Positions 46,802 through 56,336 of a stretch of 64,000 bases of DNA are shown piece after piece. Under the pieces are notes generated by a model. That model had not been told where the DNA came from. It did no database searches and was given only the letters and a program-made list of their open reading frames with translations. The DNA is taken from positions 124,001 to 188,000 of the forward strand of contig NZ_BBJO01000002.1 of NCBI RefSeq assembly GCF_000739575.1, given 5' to 3'. Both the position numbers and the translations under genes were made by a program. Every line of letters starts with the position of its first letter. Positions within the stretch are counted from its first letter, which is position 1. Source of the DNA: Halobellus rufus. GTDB lineage: Archaea > Halobacteriota > Halobacteria > Halobacteriales > Haloferacaceae.

Positions 46802-47833
46802 ATGAGCGACCCGAAGCCGTTCAGGTACGACGCCGAGGTGCCGCCGGGAGAGACTCGCCACCTCCGGTACGAGATCAGCGAGACGTACCTCGGCGATCCC
46901 GTGGAGATCCCCGTCACGGTCGTCAACGGCGAGCACGGCGGCCCGACGGCGTTCCTCTCGGCGGCGATCCACGGCGACGAACTCAACGGCGTGAAGGTGT
47001 TACAGGAAGTCGCCGACAGGTACGATCCGGCGAACGTCCACGGCACGCTGGTCTGCGTCCACGTCGCGAACGTCCCCGGCTACCTCGCCCAGCAGCGCTA
47101 CATCCCGATCTACGACCTCGACCTGAACCGATCGTTCCCGGGACGTGCGGGCTCGAACACGGCCGAGCGGATGGCGAATCAGATCTACGAGCGGTTCGTC
47201 AAGCCCTGCGACTTCGGGATCGACTTCCACACCTCGACGCGGAACCGGACGACGATGTACCACGTCCGCGCGGACACGACCAACCCCGACGTCGAGCGGC
47301 TCGCCCGCGCGTTCGCCTCGAACCTCATCCTGTCGGGCGAGGCCGACCCCGGGTCGCTGCGGACGGTCGCGACGAACGACGGCATCCCGACGATCACCGT
47401 CGAGATGGGGCGGGCCCACCGCTTCCAACCGGAGCTGATCGACCGGGCGGTGGAGGGCGTCGAGAGCGTCTTCGCGGAGTACGGCATCCGCCCCGACGAA
47501 CCGGTCCGCTGGCCAGGGTGGACGCGGGTGATCGACAGCAACGGCGACAAGACGTGGCTCCGCGCCGACACCGGCGGGCTCGTCGAGATGCAGTACGGGC
47601 CCGTGCCGCTGGTCTACGAGGGCGACACGATCTGTACGATAACGGACCACTTCAAGGAGCGCGAGAAACGCGTGGCCGCGCCGTTCACCGGTCTCATCAT
47701 CGGCACGCTCCAGAACCCGGTCGCCGCACCCGGCCACCCGCTGTGTCACCTCGTCGGCGTCGACGACGCGACGCTCCGGGAGATCGAACGCGAGATCGAG
47801 GCCGGCGAGTTCACCGAGCGGCCGTGGATGTGA
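46802..47833 (+). CDS. Succinylglutamate desuccinylase/aspartoacylase family protein
   Basis: A 343-residue zinc carboxypeptidase-like (M14) enzyme. The zinc ligands are in AAIHGDELNG (HxxE), with the third His in IDFHTSTRN; TVEMGRAHRF supplies the catalytic glutamate. The C-terminal beta domain (about 255-340) includes APFTGLIIG. The substrate is unknown; the family removes acyl groups from N-acylated amino acids and related compounds. Confidence 0.85.
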   Translation: MSDPKPFRYDAEVPPGETRHLRYEISETYLGDPVEIPVTVVNGEHGGPTAFLSAAIHGDELNGVKVLQEVADRYDPANVHGTLVCVHVANVPGYLAQQRYIPIYDLDLNRSFPGRAGSNTAERMANQIYERFVKPCDFGIDFHTSTRNRTTMYHVRADTTNPDVERLARAFASNLILSGEADPGSLRTVATNDGIPTITVEMGRAHRFQPELIDRAVEGVESVFAEYGIRPDEPVRWPGWTRVIDSNGDKTWLRADTGGLVEMQYGPVPLVYEGDTICTITDHFKEREKRVAAPFTGLIIGTLQNPVAAPGHPLCHLVGVDDATLREIEREIEAGEFTERPWM

Positions 47834-47899
47834 CGGAACCGGTCGCCGCCCCGGAGACCACGGGCGGGGCAGTCACATCGAAAGCTACACGCGGGACAG

Positions 47900-48103
47900 T
47901 CACGCCGACGAGGTCTGCTCGTGCGTGTGGTGGTAGAACCGCACGCGGGCCCCCTCGCCCACGAGCACCGGCTCGAAACAGACCCGGCGGTAGCGGTCGT
48001 TGTCGAGCAGGTTCACCATCAGTCCGCCGTCGTGCTCGGAGACGGACTCGTAGGCGCGGTCGCACACGGGACAGGTTTCCGGGGGCTCCTCGGGGACGTT
48101 CAT
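47900..48103 (-). CDS. Small conserved haloarchaeal protein
   Basis: A 67-residue protein, MNVPEEPPETCPVCDRAYES, with one CPVC pair near the start, a later lone Cys in YRRVCFEP, and a His-rich end FYHHTHEQTS. This might be a small metal-binding fold. Function unknown. It is 18 bases downstream of the macro-domain gene stop, on the same strand. Confidence 0.6.
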   Translation of the reverse strand: MNVPEEPPETCPVCDRAYESVSEHDGGLMVNLLDNDRYRRVCFEPVLVGEGARVRFYHHTHEQTSSA

Positions 48104-48121
48104 CCCATCCTCTCGGACATC

Positions 48122-48637
48122 TCACGCGCCCTTCGATCGGCGTTCCTCGGCGACTCGCGAGACCGTCTCGTACTCCCCGTCGCCGTACGCGATGAAGCGG
48201 ACGTCGACGAGCGAGTCGGGGTCGAACGCGTGGATCGCTTCGAGGATGACCTCCGCACCCGATTCGAGATCGAACCCCGCGACGCCGCAGCCGAGCGCCG
48301 GAATCACGAGCGACTCGCAGCCGAGTTCGTCCGCGCGTTCCAGTGTGTTCCGCGTCGCGTCGCGGATGCTCTCTGCGGTCGCCTTCCCGTCGCCGTAGTG
48401 CGGCATCGCCGCCGCGTGGATCACGTAGTCGGCGTCGAGTCCGTAGGCGTCGGTGACGGCGACGTCCCCGAGGTGGACCGGCCCCTTCGAGACCGCCTCG
48501 CGGTTCAGTTCCTCGCCACCTGCCCGTCTGAGCGCGCCAGCGACCCCGGAGCCCATCTGGAGGCTGGTCCCGGCGGCGTTGACGAGGGCGTCCGCGGACT
48601 GCTGTGCGATGTCCCCCTGGACGACGGAGCACTCCAT
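48122..48637 (-). CDS. Macro-domain protein, probable ADP-ribose-derivative hydrolase
   Basis: A 171-residue single macro domain. ALVNAAGTSLQMGSGVAGAL (about 17-36) provides the ADP-ribose-binding loop and catalytic Asn, and LVIPALGCGVAGFD the second loop. The family removes ADP-ribose or O-acetyl groups. The actual substrate is unknown. The ATG at 48637 gives the usual short N-terminus. Confidence 0.83.
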   Translation of the reverse strand: MECSVVQGDIAQQSADALVNAAGTSLQMGSGVAGALRRAGGEELNREAVSKGPVHLGDVAVTDAYGLDADYVIHAAAMPHYGDGKATAESIRDATRNTLERADELGCESLVIPALGCGVAGFDLESGAEVILEAIHAFDPDSLVDVRFIAYGDGEYETVSRVAEERRSKGA

Positions 48638-48732
48638 ACGCGTCGTTCGACGCGCGAACGAAAAACGCCTGCGGCCACTGCGACTGCCCCATTCAGGCGA
48701 ACGCTCTTGTCGCGGTAGGTTCTCTCGCGGGT

Positions 48733-49587
48733 ATGAGCGACCGATCGACCGAGCCGCCACTCCTCGAAGCCGTCGCCGCGCGGGCCGTCCGGGCCAGCGG
48801 CGACTACCTCCTCGAGGCGTTCCGCGACGACGCGATCGAGGCGGAGTACGGCACCGACGACGTGAAGTCAGCCGCGGACCGCGTCGCGGAGGATCACGCG
48901 CTAGCGGTGATCCGGGACGCCTACCCCGATCACGCGGTCCACGGCGAGGAGTCCGGCCGCGCCGGCGACCACCGCTACGAGTGGGTCGTCGACCCGCTCG
49001 ACGGGACGAACAACTTCGCGGCCGACGTCCCGCTTTTCGCCTCGGCGGCGTGCGTCCTCGACGACGGCGACCCGCTGGTTTCGGCGGTCTACGAGCCGCT
49101 CCCGGACTCGCTGTATCTCGCGCGGCGGGGTGGCGGAGCAACGGCCGACGGCGAGGAACTCCGCGCCGAGAGCGACCGCTCGCTCCCGTCGGGGACGGTC
49201 TCCTTCGTCGTCGGGCTTCCGGCGCTTCGGAATCAGGCCTATCGCGATACGGCGGATCGATTGGAGGACACGCTCGACGACCGCTGCAAGCGCGTCGTCA
49301 ACACGTGGTCGCCCTGCGTCGACTGGGCGCTCTTGGCCCGCGGATCGATCGAGGGGCTCGTCGCCTACCGCCCCGACGTCTACGAGCAGTACGCGGGCGC
49401 GCTGCTCGCCGAGGAGAGCGGCGTCGTCAGCCGGATATTCGACGTCGACGAAACCCCGTCGGGATCGGGACTCGTCGAACGCAAGAGCGACGACGCCGGC
49501 GTCGGCATCGACGGCCTCTACGTCGCGGCTCCGGACCGCGAGACCTGCGATCGGCTCGTCGACGCAGCCACGGCGGTTCTCGACTGA
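48733..49587 (+). CDS. Inositol monophosphatase / FBPase family enzyme
   Basis: A 284-residue Mg2+-dependent sugar phosphatase. HGEESG (about 72-77) and VVDPLDGTNNFA (about 87-98) are the two metal-binding motifs; the second-half WSPCVDWALLARG motif is present. In archaea this family covers inositol-1-phosphate and fructose-1,6-bisphosphate; the choice is open. Confidence 0.83.
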   Translation: MSDRSTEPPLLEAVAARAVRASGDYLLEAFRDDAIEAEYGTDDVKSAADRVAEDHALAVIRDAYPDHAVHGEESGRAGDHRYEWVVDPLDGTNNFAADVPLFASAACVLDDGDPLVSAVYEPLPDSLYLARRGGGATADGEELRAESDRSLPSGTVSFVVGLPALRNQAYRDTADRLEDTLDDRCKRVVNTWSPCVDWALLARGSIEGLVAYRPDVYEQYAGALLAEESGVVSRIFDVDETPSGSGLVERKSDDAGVGIDGLYVAAPDRETCDRLVDAATAVLD

Positions 49588-49669
49588 CCGCGCCGCGGTG
49601 CGGTTTCAGCCGTTCGGCAGCGAGGCGGAACCGCGGGGTTTCAAGCGTCGTCGGTCCTTGCCGACGGAT

Positions 49670-50128
49670 ATGGTACTCGACACCGTGATGGTGACCCTGC
49701 ACGTCCTCGTGGGCGCGCTGTGGGTCGGTAGCGTCGTCTTCGTCGCCGGAGCGATCCTCCCCGCCGCCGCGGAGGGCGCGCTGGACGCGGCCCCGCTGGA
49801 GGCGATCGCCGACCGACTCGTCTACCTCTCCCGCGGCGCGTCCGTCGTGATGTTCCTCACCGGCGGCCACCTCGCCGGGACGCGCTACACCGTCGAGACG
49901 CTCACCGCGAGCGGTCGCGGCCACCTCGTCCTCGCGATGCTCGCGCTGTGGCTCGTGCTCACCGCGCTCGTCGAGATCGGCCGGAGCCGACTCGTCGACG
50001 GCCTCCAGGAGAAGCGCGTTCGAACGCCCGTCGCGGAGTCGGCGACGTTCTTCCGCGCCGCGGCCGTCGTCGGGATCCTCCTCCTCGTCGACGCCGGACT
50101 GCTGGCCTCGGGACTCGCCCTGTACTGA
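49670..50128 (+). CDS. Four-helix membrane protein, CopD-like
   Basis: A 152-residue protein with four predicted membrane helices (about 8-28, 53-65, 82-100 and 127-150). The N-terminal helix holds HVLVGALWVGSVVFVAGAIL, a CopD/YozB-like pattern with His. It sits immediately upstream of the PH-domain genes. Function unknown. Confidence 0.65.
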   Translation: MVLDTVMVTLHVLVGALWVGSVVFVAGAILPAAAEGALDAAPLEAIADRLVYLSRGASVVMFLTGGHLAGTRYTVETLTASGRGHLVLAMLALWLVLTALVEIGRSRLVDGLQEKRVRTPVAESATFFRAAAVVGILLLVDAGLLASGLALY

Positions 50129-50136
50129 TCCGGAGA

Positions 50137-50604
50137 ATGAACCGCCTCAACCCCCGCATTCGGCTGCTGTGGATCGTTCGATCGCTCATCACGGCCGCCG
50201 TGCTCGCCGGCATCGCGTTCGGCGTCGGCCGCGTCGTCGACCCGGCGTGGCTCCCCGCGTGGACCCCCGCTGCCGTGTTCCTCGCCTTCGGCGGCCTCGG
50301 AGTGGCGCTCGCCGTACTCCGGTACCGCGCGTGGCGCTACGAGGTCCGCGAGGACTCGCTGTACCTCGAACGCGGCGTGTTCACCAAAGTCCGGACGGTC
50401 GTCCCCTTCGTCCGGATCCAGCACGTCGACACGAGCCGATCGCCAACGGAGCGGCTCGTCGGCCTCTCGAGCACCGTCGTCTACACGGCGGGGTCCCGCG
50501 GCGCGGACGTGTCGGTCCCGGGGCTGACGCCCGGCGACGCCGACGACCTCCGCGAGCGGCTGAAGCGGCTGGCGATCCGCTCGGAGGGCGAGGACGCCGT
50601 CTGA
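50137..50604 (+). CDS. Membrane protein with bacterial PH domain (bPH2), short
   Basis: A 155-residue protein. Two membrane helices (about 10-54) precede one bPH2/DUF304 domain with DSLYLERGVFTKVRTVVPFV and RIQHVDTSRSPTERLVGLS. It starts 8 bases after the CopD-like stop. The next gene begins one base after its stop. Such pairs (YdbS/YdbT in bacteria) are membrane-stress-linked, by analogy. Confidence 0.8.
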   Translation: MNRLNPRIRLLWIVRSLITAAVLAGIAFGVGRVVDPAWLPAWTPAAVFLAFGGLGVALAVLRYRAWRYEVREDSLYLERGVFTKVRTVVPFVRIQHVDTSRSPTERLVGLSSTVVYTAGSRGADVSVPGLTPGDADDLRERLKRLAIRSEGEDAV

Positions 50605-50605
50605 G

Positions 50606-52204
50606 ATGCCCCGGAGCCTCTCGCCGCTGTCGGTCCCCTACCGCGCGTTCCAGCGCGGCGGCGGCATCCTCGTCTTCCTCGCGTTCGCGCTCGGCGGCGG
50701 CGTGTCGATCCCGGGCGTCGGCCCCGCGGGGCCGCTCGTCCTCGTCGGTCTCGGCGGCCTCGCCGTGCTCGCGCTCGTCGGCTACGAGGTGGCCTACGTC
50801 AGGCGGTTCAGCTACGAACTCGGCGGGGACACGCTGGATATCGACTCGGGCGTGCTGTCGCGCCGGAGCCGCGAGATCCCGCTGCGGCGGATCCAGAACG
50901 TCGACATCTCTCGGAACGTCGTCCAGCGGCTGCTCGGCATCGCGCTCGTCTCGTTCGAGACCGCGGGCGGCGGCGAGACCGAGGCACAGCTCAAGTACGT
51001 CACCTTCGAGGAGGCGAAGCGGCTCCAGCGCGAACTGGCCCGGCTGAAGCGTGCGGTCGACGCGGAGGCGGCCGAGGGTGAAGCGGGCGAGCGGGCCGCC
51101 ACCGCCGAACCCGAGTCGACGGAGCTGTTCGCACTCGACCGGAGCGAACTGGCGATTCTCGGCGCGCTGTCGATCGATCTTCGCGTCCCGGGGATCCTCT
51201 TTCTGCTCGTCTCCACGGTCGGATCCACCGTCATCTCCTCGTACCTCGACGCCCTCCCGGGCGTCGCGCTCGCCGGCGTCGCCGGCGCGCTCGTCTTCGG
51301 TCTCGCGCTCGTGTCGTGGGCCGTCGGGGCCGCCGCGTCGATAATCGAGTACTACGACTTCCGACTCGTCCGCTCGGGCGACGAACTGCAGTACGAGCGC
51401 GGCCTGCTCCAGCGCTACGACGGCTCGATCCCCTTCGACAAGATCCAGACGCTGACGATCGCGGACAACCCGCTGAAGCGACACTTCGGCTACGCGACGC
51501 TGTACATCGAGACCGCGGGCTACGCGCCGGGCGGGTCGGGAAGCGGCTCTCGGGGCTCTGAGGCGGCGATCCCGCTCGCCAAGCGCGAGCACGTGCTCGA
51601 ACTCGTCGAGCAACTCGAACCCGTCGGCACCGTCGACCTCGAACGGCCGCCCCGGGTGGCGCGCCGTCGCTACCTCGTCCGGTACCTGCTCGTCGTCGGC
51701 GTGCTCACCGGGATCAGCTACGGCGCGGGAACGCTCTTTGCGCTCCCGTTCCCGCCGTGGATCCCGCTGCTGCTCGCGCCGCTGGCGGTCCTGTTCGCGC
51801 ACGCGACGTGGCGCAACCGCGGCCACTGGCTGGGTGACCACCACGTCGTCACCCGAAACGGGGTGCTCAGACGCGAGACGAAGATCGTCCCCTACTACCG
51901 CATCCAGACGGTCATCGACTCCCGCAACGTCTTCCAGCGGCGACTGGGCCTCGCGACCGTCGCGATCGACACCGCGGGATCGCTCTCGCTCGGCGGGCAG
52001 GACGCCGCGGCCGTGGACGTCGCGAGCGCCAGAGCCGACGAGTTGCGCGCGGAACTCGAAGCGCGGCTCGGGGACGCCGTCGACGCCTACCGCGCCGGCC
52101 GCGCCGGAATCGGCTTCGAGGACGAGCCGCGCGCCGAGCCGGGAGCGAGCGACGGCGACGGCGACGAGACTGACGACCGGGAACCGCACGGAGAAGAGAC
52201 GTAA
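50606..52204 (+). CDS. Membrane protein with three bacterial PH domains (YdbT-like)
   Basis: A 532-residue protein with three repeats of paired membrane helices followed by a bPH2 domain. The repeats carry PLRRIQNVDISRNVVQRLLG, IPFDKIQTLTIADNPLKRHF and VPYYRIQTVIDSRNVFQRRL, which share an R-I/K-I-Q-x-(V/L)-x-(D/I) pattern. The acidic C-terminal tail (about 490-532) looks disordered. It pairs with the short bPH2 protein. Function unproven. Confidence 0.82.
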   Translation: MPRSLSPLSVPYRAFQRGGGILVFLAFALGGGVSIPGVGPAGPLVLVGLGGLAVLALVGYEVAYVRRFSYELGGDTLDIDSGVLSRRSREIPLRRIQNVDISRNVVQRLLGIALVSFETAGGGETEAQLKYVTFEEAKRLQRELARLKRAVDAEAAEGEAGERAATAEPESTELFALDRSELAILGALSIDLRVPGILFLLVSTVGSTVISSYLDALPGVALAGVAGALVFGLALVSWAVGAAASIIEYYDFRLVRSGDELQYERGLLQRYDGSIPFDKIQTLTIADNPLKRHFGYATLYIETAGYAPGGSGSGSRGSEAAIPLAKREHVLELVEQLEPVGTVDLERPPRVARRRYLVRYLLVVGVLTGISYGAGTLFALPFPPWIPLLLAPLAVLFAHATWRNRGHWLGDHHVVTRNGVLRRETKIVPYYRIQTVIDSRNVFQRRLGLATVAIDTAGSLSLGGQDAAAVDVASARADELRAELEARLGDAVDAYRAGRAGIGFEDEPRAEPGASDGDGDETDDREPHGEET

Positions 52205-52258
52205 CCAAGGCCCGACAGCGAACCGCGGTCCGGATGCGAACCGAGGCCCGATCGGACC

Positions 52259-54772
52259 TCAGTCGTCGGCGACGGCCGCGCTCACTTCGACCGATTCTTT
52301 CTGCGCTTCCTCGACCGTCGGCTCCGCCGCCTCGCCGAGGCCGGTCCACGCGAGTTCCTCCTCGTACTGGAAGGCCGCGTGCTCCCGGGTGGGGTCGACG
52401 ACGGTCAGCGAGAGCCAGTCGTTGTCGAGCAGGTCGGTGAGGTGTTCGTGTCTCGAGAGGACGTCGGTGACGCGGTCGACCGGCGCGTGGACGACCGTCG
52501 AGAGGCGGAGCGGCTGGTGGTAGGGCTCGTCGTCGGCGCGCATCACCGACTGCAGCGGCAGTCCGCCCAGCAGGTCGCCCCCGTTGCCCTGGTAGACGCC
52601 GACGTTGCCGACCGGGTTCTGCGTCACCTTCGACCCGCTGCCGTAGGCGGCGGTGTCGACGGTGGCGAAGTAGTACTGGGTGTTGATCCACTGAGTGACC
52701 ACCATCGGCCCCGTCAGGATCGCCTCGAGGGCGTCGCCCTCGGGGTCGGTGCGCCAGTCGTAGGAGTGGAGGAACGAGCGCCCGCCGAGGTCGAGGTCCG
52801 CCGTGAGTTCCCGCGGCCCGACGACGAACCCCGCGTTCCCCGCGAGGCCCCACTCCGGGCGCGTCTCCGCCCAGTCGGCGGCGCGGCGCTTCGTCTCGCG
52901 CTCGGCGTCGTCGGGAGCGGCCCCCATCGACGTCGCGCGTTCGGCCGCGGCGTCCGCGGTGGCGCTCGCGAGGTCGGCGCGGAGCGCTTCGACGTCGCGC
53001 TCGTGACTCTCGGGGACGTCACCGGCGTACAGCGTCACCTCGTCGGTCGTGGTGTTGTGCTCGCCGGCGACGAAGACGGTGTCGTCGGGGATCTCGATCC
53101 CCCGCTCGGCCAGCGCCGCCTGCACCCGATCCTCGTTGCAGATGGCCGCGAGGACGCGGGCGTTCGGGCCGCCGGGGTTGCCGGCGCAGGCCCCGCAGTC
53201 GAGGCTCGATCCGAAGGGGTTGTTCGCCGTCTGGCTGGCGTGACCCGTGAACACGACGAGGCGCGCGAACTCCTCCCAGCCCATCAGCTCGAAGGCGTTC
53301 GCGGCGTACTCGACGCGCTCTTCGAACGTCATCCCCCGCGGAATCTCGTCCCCGTCGGAGCCGTCGCGATCGAGCGCCGGGCGGCAGAACTCGTGTGCAC
53401 AGGGCGTCCGGTCGTCGATCGCGTCGAGGGCGTCGTGGACGCGTCCCGGCAGGAGCGTCCGCGCCGCGAGCGCTGCCCCGTAGCCGCTCCCGGCGGCCTC
53501 GACGAAGCTGAACGCGGTCGCGGCGTTCGACTTGAGCCCCTCGAGGACGTTCTCGCCGGCCTCCAGCAGGTTCGTCCACCGAGTGTGACGCTCGTGGCTG
53601 TGCTGGTGGGCCCCGGACGGCCGGTCCTCGATCCGGTGGGCGACGTCGACGATCGGCGGACACGCGTCGGTGCCGACTTCCGAGTCGAAGCCCTCATAGC
53701 GCATCGGAATGCCGAAGAACCCGGCGTAGCCGTGCGTCTCGTAGTTCCCGGCGGACTCGACGTGCCGGCGGAGGACCTCCGAGCGGGTGTCGATGCAGAA
53801 GACCAACTGCGCGTCCGGGCGGGCTTCCGCTCCACCGTCGGCCTCGGCGCGCTCGTCTTCCGCGCCGACGCGGGGGCTCCTCGCGGCGACTTCGTCGACG
53901 AGGCGCTCGCGGTACGTCGCCTCCCACGCGTTCAGCCACGCCTCCGCGAGCGGGGCGTCGTCCGCGTCGTCCCCGCTCTCGGAAGTCGCCCCGATATCGG
54001 CCGCCGCGTCGGGCACGATCGGCGCGTCGAACTGGTCCGCGAGAGTCAGTCGAACGGCCAGGTACCCGGGCAGCGTGATCGGACAGGCCGACTGCCAGAC
54101 GTCGCCGTCGTCGACGCGGCGTTTGATCAGTCCGGTCCAGCCGGGGAGCGCGCTCAGGTGGTGCTCGAACGCCGACGGCCACCGGTCGCGCGGGTGGTCC
54201 GCGAGGCGCTCGGCGAGCGCGTCGATCGGATCGTCCGGGAGCGCCGCGATCGACGACTGATCCGGGATCTCGCGGTCGTACTGCGCGGCGGCGCGGAACG
54301 CGCGGTAGAACCCGCGGGACCGATCCGGCATCGGCCACTCGGCGGCCCCCTCGTCGAGGAACGCCGACAGCCACTTCGTCAGCACGGCGTCGACCCGATC
54401 GGACGGCGTCGTTCCCTGGTCGTCGCCGTCTGGAGTCGCGTCGCCCGCTTCGGTCTCCGACGCCATCCGATCGAGGAGCGCCTCGGGGTCGACCTCTCCC
54501 TCCTCGGGATCGCCGTACCCGTGCTGTGCCAGCGACTCGCGCAGCCTACCGGGGTCGATCCGACCCTGCTCCCAAGCGCGGCGGAAGACCGACGCGCTCG
54601 GGTACCCCTGTCCGCCGTACAGGCGTTCTCCCTCCCGGACCGCCTCGTGGAAGGGCCGGTCCTCGAACCCCGAGAGCGGGTTGGCCGTCACGAACGAGTG
54701 GAGCGGCCAGGTGCGTCCGACCGTGCGCTTCGCCTGTTCGATGCTGTCGCGGATGGCGGTTTCAGTACTCAT
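52259..54772 (-). CDS. dabA: Inorganic carbon transporter subunit DabA (DUF2309/UPF0753)
   Basis: An 837-residue protein of the family described in bacteria as the carbonic-anhydrase-like half of an energy-coupled CO2/bicarbonate pump. The zinc-site motifs are visible: LVFCIDTRSEVLRRH supplies Cys and Asp, FTGHASQTANNP the His, and SLDCGACAGNPGG the Cys. It acts at the membrane with DabB. The ATG overlaps the dabB stop by 11 bases. Confidence 0.9.
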   Translation of the reverse strand: MSTETAIRDSIEQAKRTVGRTWPLHSFVTANPLSGFEDRPFHEAVREGERLYGGQGYPSASVFRRAWEQGRIDPGRLRESLAQHGYGDPEEGEVDPEALLDRMASETEAGDATPDGDDQGTTPSDRVDAVLTKWLSAFLDEGAAEWPMPDRSRGFYRAFRAAAQYDREIPDQSSIAALPDDPIDALAERLADHPRDRWPSAFEHHLSALPGWTGLIKRRVDDGDVWQSACPITLPGYLAVRLTLADQFDAPIVPDAAADIGATSESGDDADDAPLAEAWLNAWEATYRERLVDEVAARSPRVGAEDERAEADGGAEARPDAQLVFCIDTRSEVLRRHVESAGNYETHGYAGFFGIPMRYEGFDSEVGTDACPPIVDVAHRIEDRPSGAHQHSHERHTRWTNLLEAGENVLEGLKSNAATAFSFVEAAGSGYGAALAARTLLPGRVHDALDAIDDRTPCAHEFCRPALDRDGSDGDEIPRGMTFEERVEYAANAFELMGWEEFARLVVFTGHASQTANNPFGSSLDCGACAGNPGGPNARVLAAICNEDRVQAALAERGIEIPDDTVFVAGEHNTTTDEVTLYAGDVPESHERDVEALRADLASATADAAAERATSMGAAPDDAERETKRRAADWAETRPEWGLAGNAGFVVGPRELTADLDLGGRSFLHSYDWRTDPEGDALEAILTGPMVVTQWINTQYYFATVDTAAYGSGSKVTQNPVGNVGVYQGNGGDLLGGLPLQSVMRADDEPYHQPLRLSTVVHAPVDRVTDVLSRHEHLTDLLDNDWLSLTVVDPTREHAAFQYEEELAWTGLGEAAEPTVEEAQKESVEVSAAVADD

Positions 54773-56255
54773 TATAGTCCTCCGTGGCGGTCAGAAGCGT
54801 CGCAGACGGCGGCCGGGTCGCGTTCAGTAGCGCGACGTATAGCCGACGGCTGCGCCGGTACGCGCCCGTCTCGATCGCGAGGTAGGCGACGAGGAACGCG
54901 GCGGCCACGACGGCGTGTCCGACCGTCAGTTCGGCCGGTGCGGTGACGAGCGGCACGTCGCGCAGGACCACCCCGACGGACCGGTAGACCGCGCCGTACA
55001 GCGCGATCGCCGGGAGGAAGACCAGAGGGATCGCGCCGATCCGGACCGGCGCGGACAGGTCGGTCTGCGAGAGCGACGTCCGCGCCGCGTGCAGCGTCGT
55101 CAGGACCACGATCAGCAGCAGCAGCGCGCCGCTGTCGAGTCCGGCCCCTTTGCCCGTGATGGTCGCGAACACCGCGCCGCCGGCGATCGCCGAGAGGAGC
55201 GTCACCGCGCCACCGACGGGTCCGAGAGCGCCCTCGTCGGCGTTCGGGTTCGGGCTCGTCCGCTCGACTCGGCTCCCGGCAGAGAGGAACTTGTAGGCCT
55301 TGTAGAACCCGTGGAGGATCAGGTGCGTGATCGCGGCACCGAAGAAGCCGAGTCCGGCCTGCATAATCATGAAGCCCATCTGCCCGACGGTCGAGCAGCC
55401 GAGGCGGCGTTTGACGTCGGTCTGGACCGACTTCAGGAGCTTCCCGCCCAGCGCGCTGACCGCGCCGACGAGGACGATCGCGAGCATCACCGACGGCTCG
55501 GCGGTGACGACGGGCGAGAACCGGAGGAGCAAGATTCCGCCGGCGTTGACGAACCCCGCGTGCATGAGCGCCGACGCGGGAGTGGGGGCGGTCATCGAGC
55601 CGAGGAGCCAGCCGTGGAACGGCAGCAGCGCCGACTGGATCATCGCCGCGAGGACGAGCGCGCCTGAGACGGCGAACACCGTCGTCGCGGGCAGGGAGTC
55701 GGCGGCCGCGGCGAATCCCGCGACGGTCGTCGCCCCCGTCTCCAACCACACAACCGCGACGGCAACAGCGAGGAGCGCACTGCTCGCGAGGAAGTACCGG
55801 CGGGCGTACCGTGCGGCCGACTGCGCCTGCGGCCAGCCGCGGACGTGGCCGATCAGGTCGGCCATCACGAGGCCCATCGCCAGCCACGCGGCGGCGAAGA
55901 GCAGCGCGTGGTCCGCGGCCGCCAGTACCATCACGACTAGCGTGAAGCCGAACGTCCGACCGAAGAACCGCTCGATCCCGCGGGATCCGGCCATATACCG
56001 GCGCGAGTAACTGTTGACGATGCCCGCGAAGAAGGTCACGACGACCCACAGGAGAAGCGTCAGCCCGTCGATCGCGAACGGACCCGCCGACGGGAGCGAC
56101 GGCCACCAACCGAGGGCCTGACCCGCGACCGCCCCGAGACTCGCGACGAACAGCGCCCACGTGAGTCGCGTGACCGCGACGGGCGTTAGCGTGTCCGCCT
56201 GCGGTTCCCCGCTCGGTAACTCTCCGATCGCCGTCGGTTGCTTCTGTCCTGTCAT
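54762..56255 (-). CDS. dabB: Inorganic carbon transporter subunit DabB (NuoL-like)
   Basis: A 497-residue membrane protein of the NuoL/M antiporter family, which drives DabA with a cation gradient. LLPFHGWLLGSMTAPTPASA (about 218-237) is the diagnostic segment. Its coupling to dabA distinguishes it from a complex I or Mrp subunit. The ATG at 56255 is used; 21 upstream residues in frame are not membrane-like and are excluded. Confidence 0.88.
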   Translation of the reverse strand: MTGQKQPTAIGELPSGEPQADTLTPVAVTRLTWALFVASLGAVAGQALGWWPSLPSAGPFAIDGLTLLLWVVVTFFAGIVNSYSRRYMAGSRGIERFFGRTFGFTLVVMVLAAADHALLFAAAWLAMGLVMADLIGHVRGWPQAQSAARYARRYFLASSALLAVAVAVVWLETGATTVAGFAAAADSLPATTVFAVSGALVLAAMIQSALLPFHGWLLGSMTAPTPASALMHAGFVNAGGILLLRFSPVVTAEPSVMLAIVLVGAVSALGGKLLKSVQTDVKRRLGCSTVGQMGFMIMQAGLGFFGAAITHLILHGFYKAYKFLSAGSRVERTSPNPNADEGALGPVGGAVTLLSAIAGGAVFATITGKGAGLDSGALLLLIVVLTTLHAARTSLSQTDLSAPVRIGAIPLVFLPAIALYGAVYRSVGVVLRDVPLVTAPAELTVGHAVVAAAFLVAYLAIETGAYRRSRRLYVALLNATRPPSATLLTATEDYNEY

Positions 56256-56336
56256 CCTTTGGTGTCTGGGCGATCTGCCAGTCCGCCCGACGACCCTGTC
56301 CGGGATCGCCAGTGGCAATGACAGATCTTCTCGACG

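Noticed and set aside
54762..56255. dabB as an Mrp antiporter or extra complex I subunit
   Set aside because: It is coupled to a DUF2309/DabA gene and stands alone without other Mrp or Nuo subunits.
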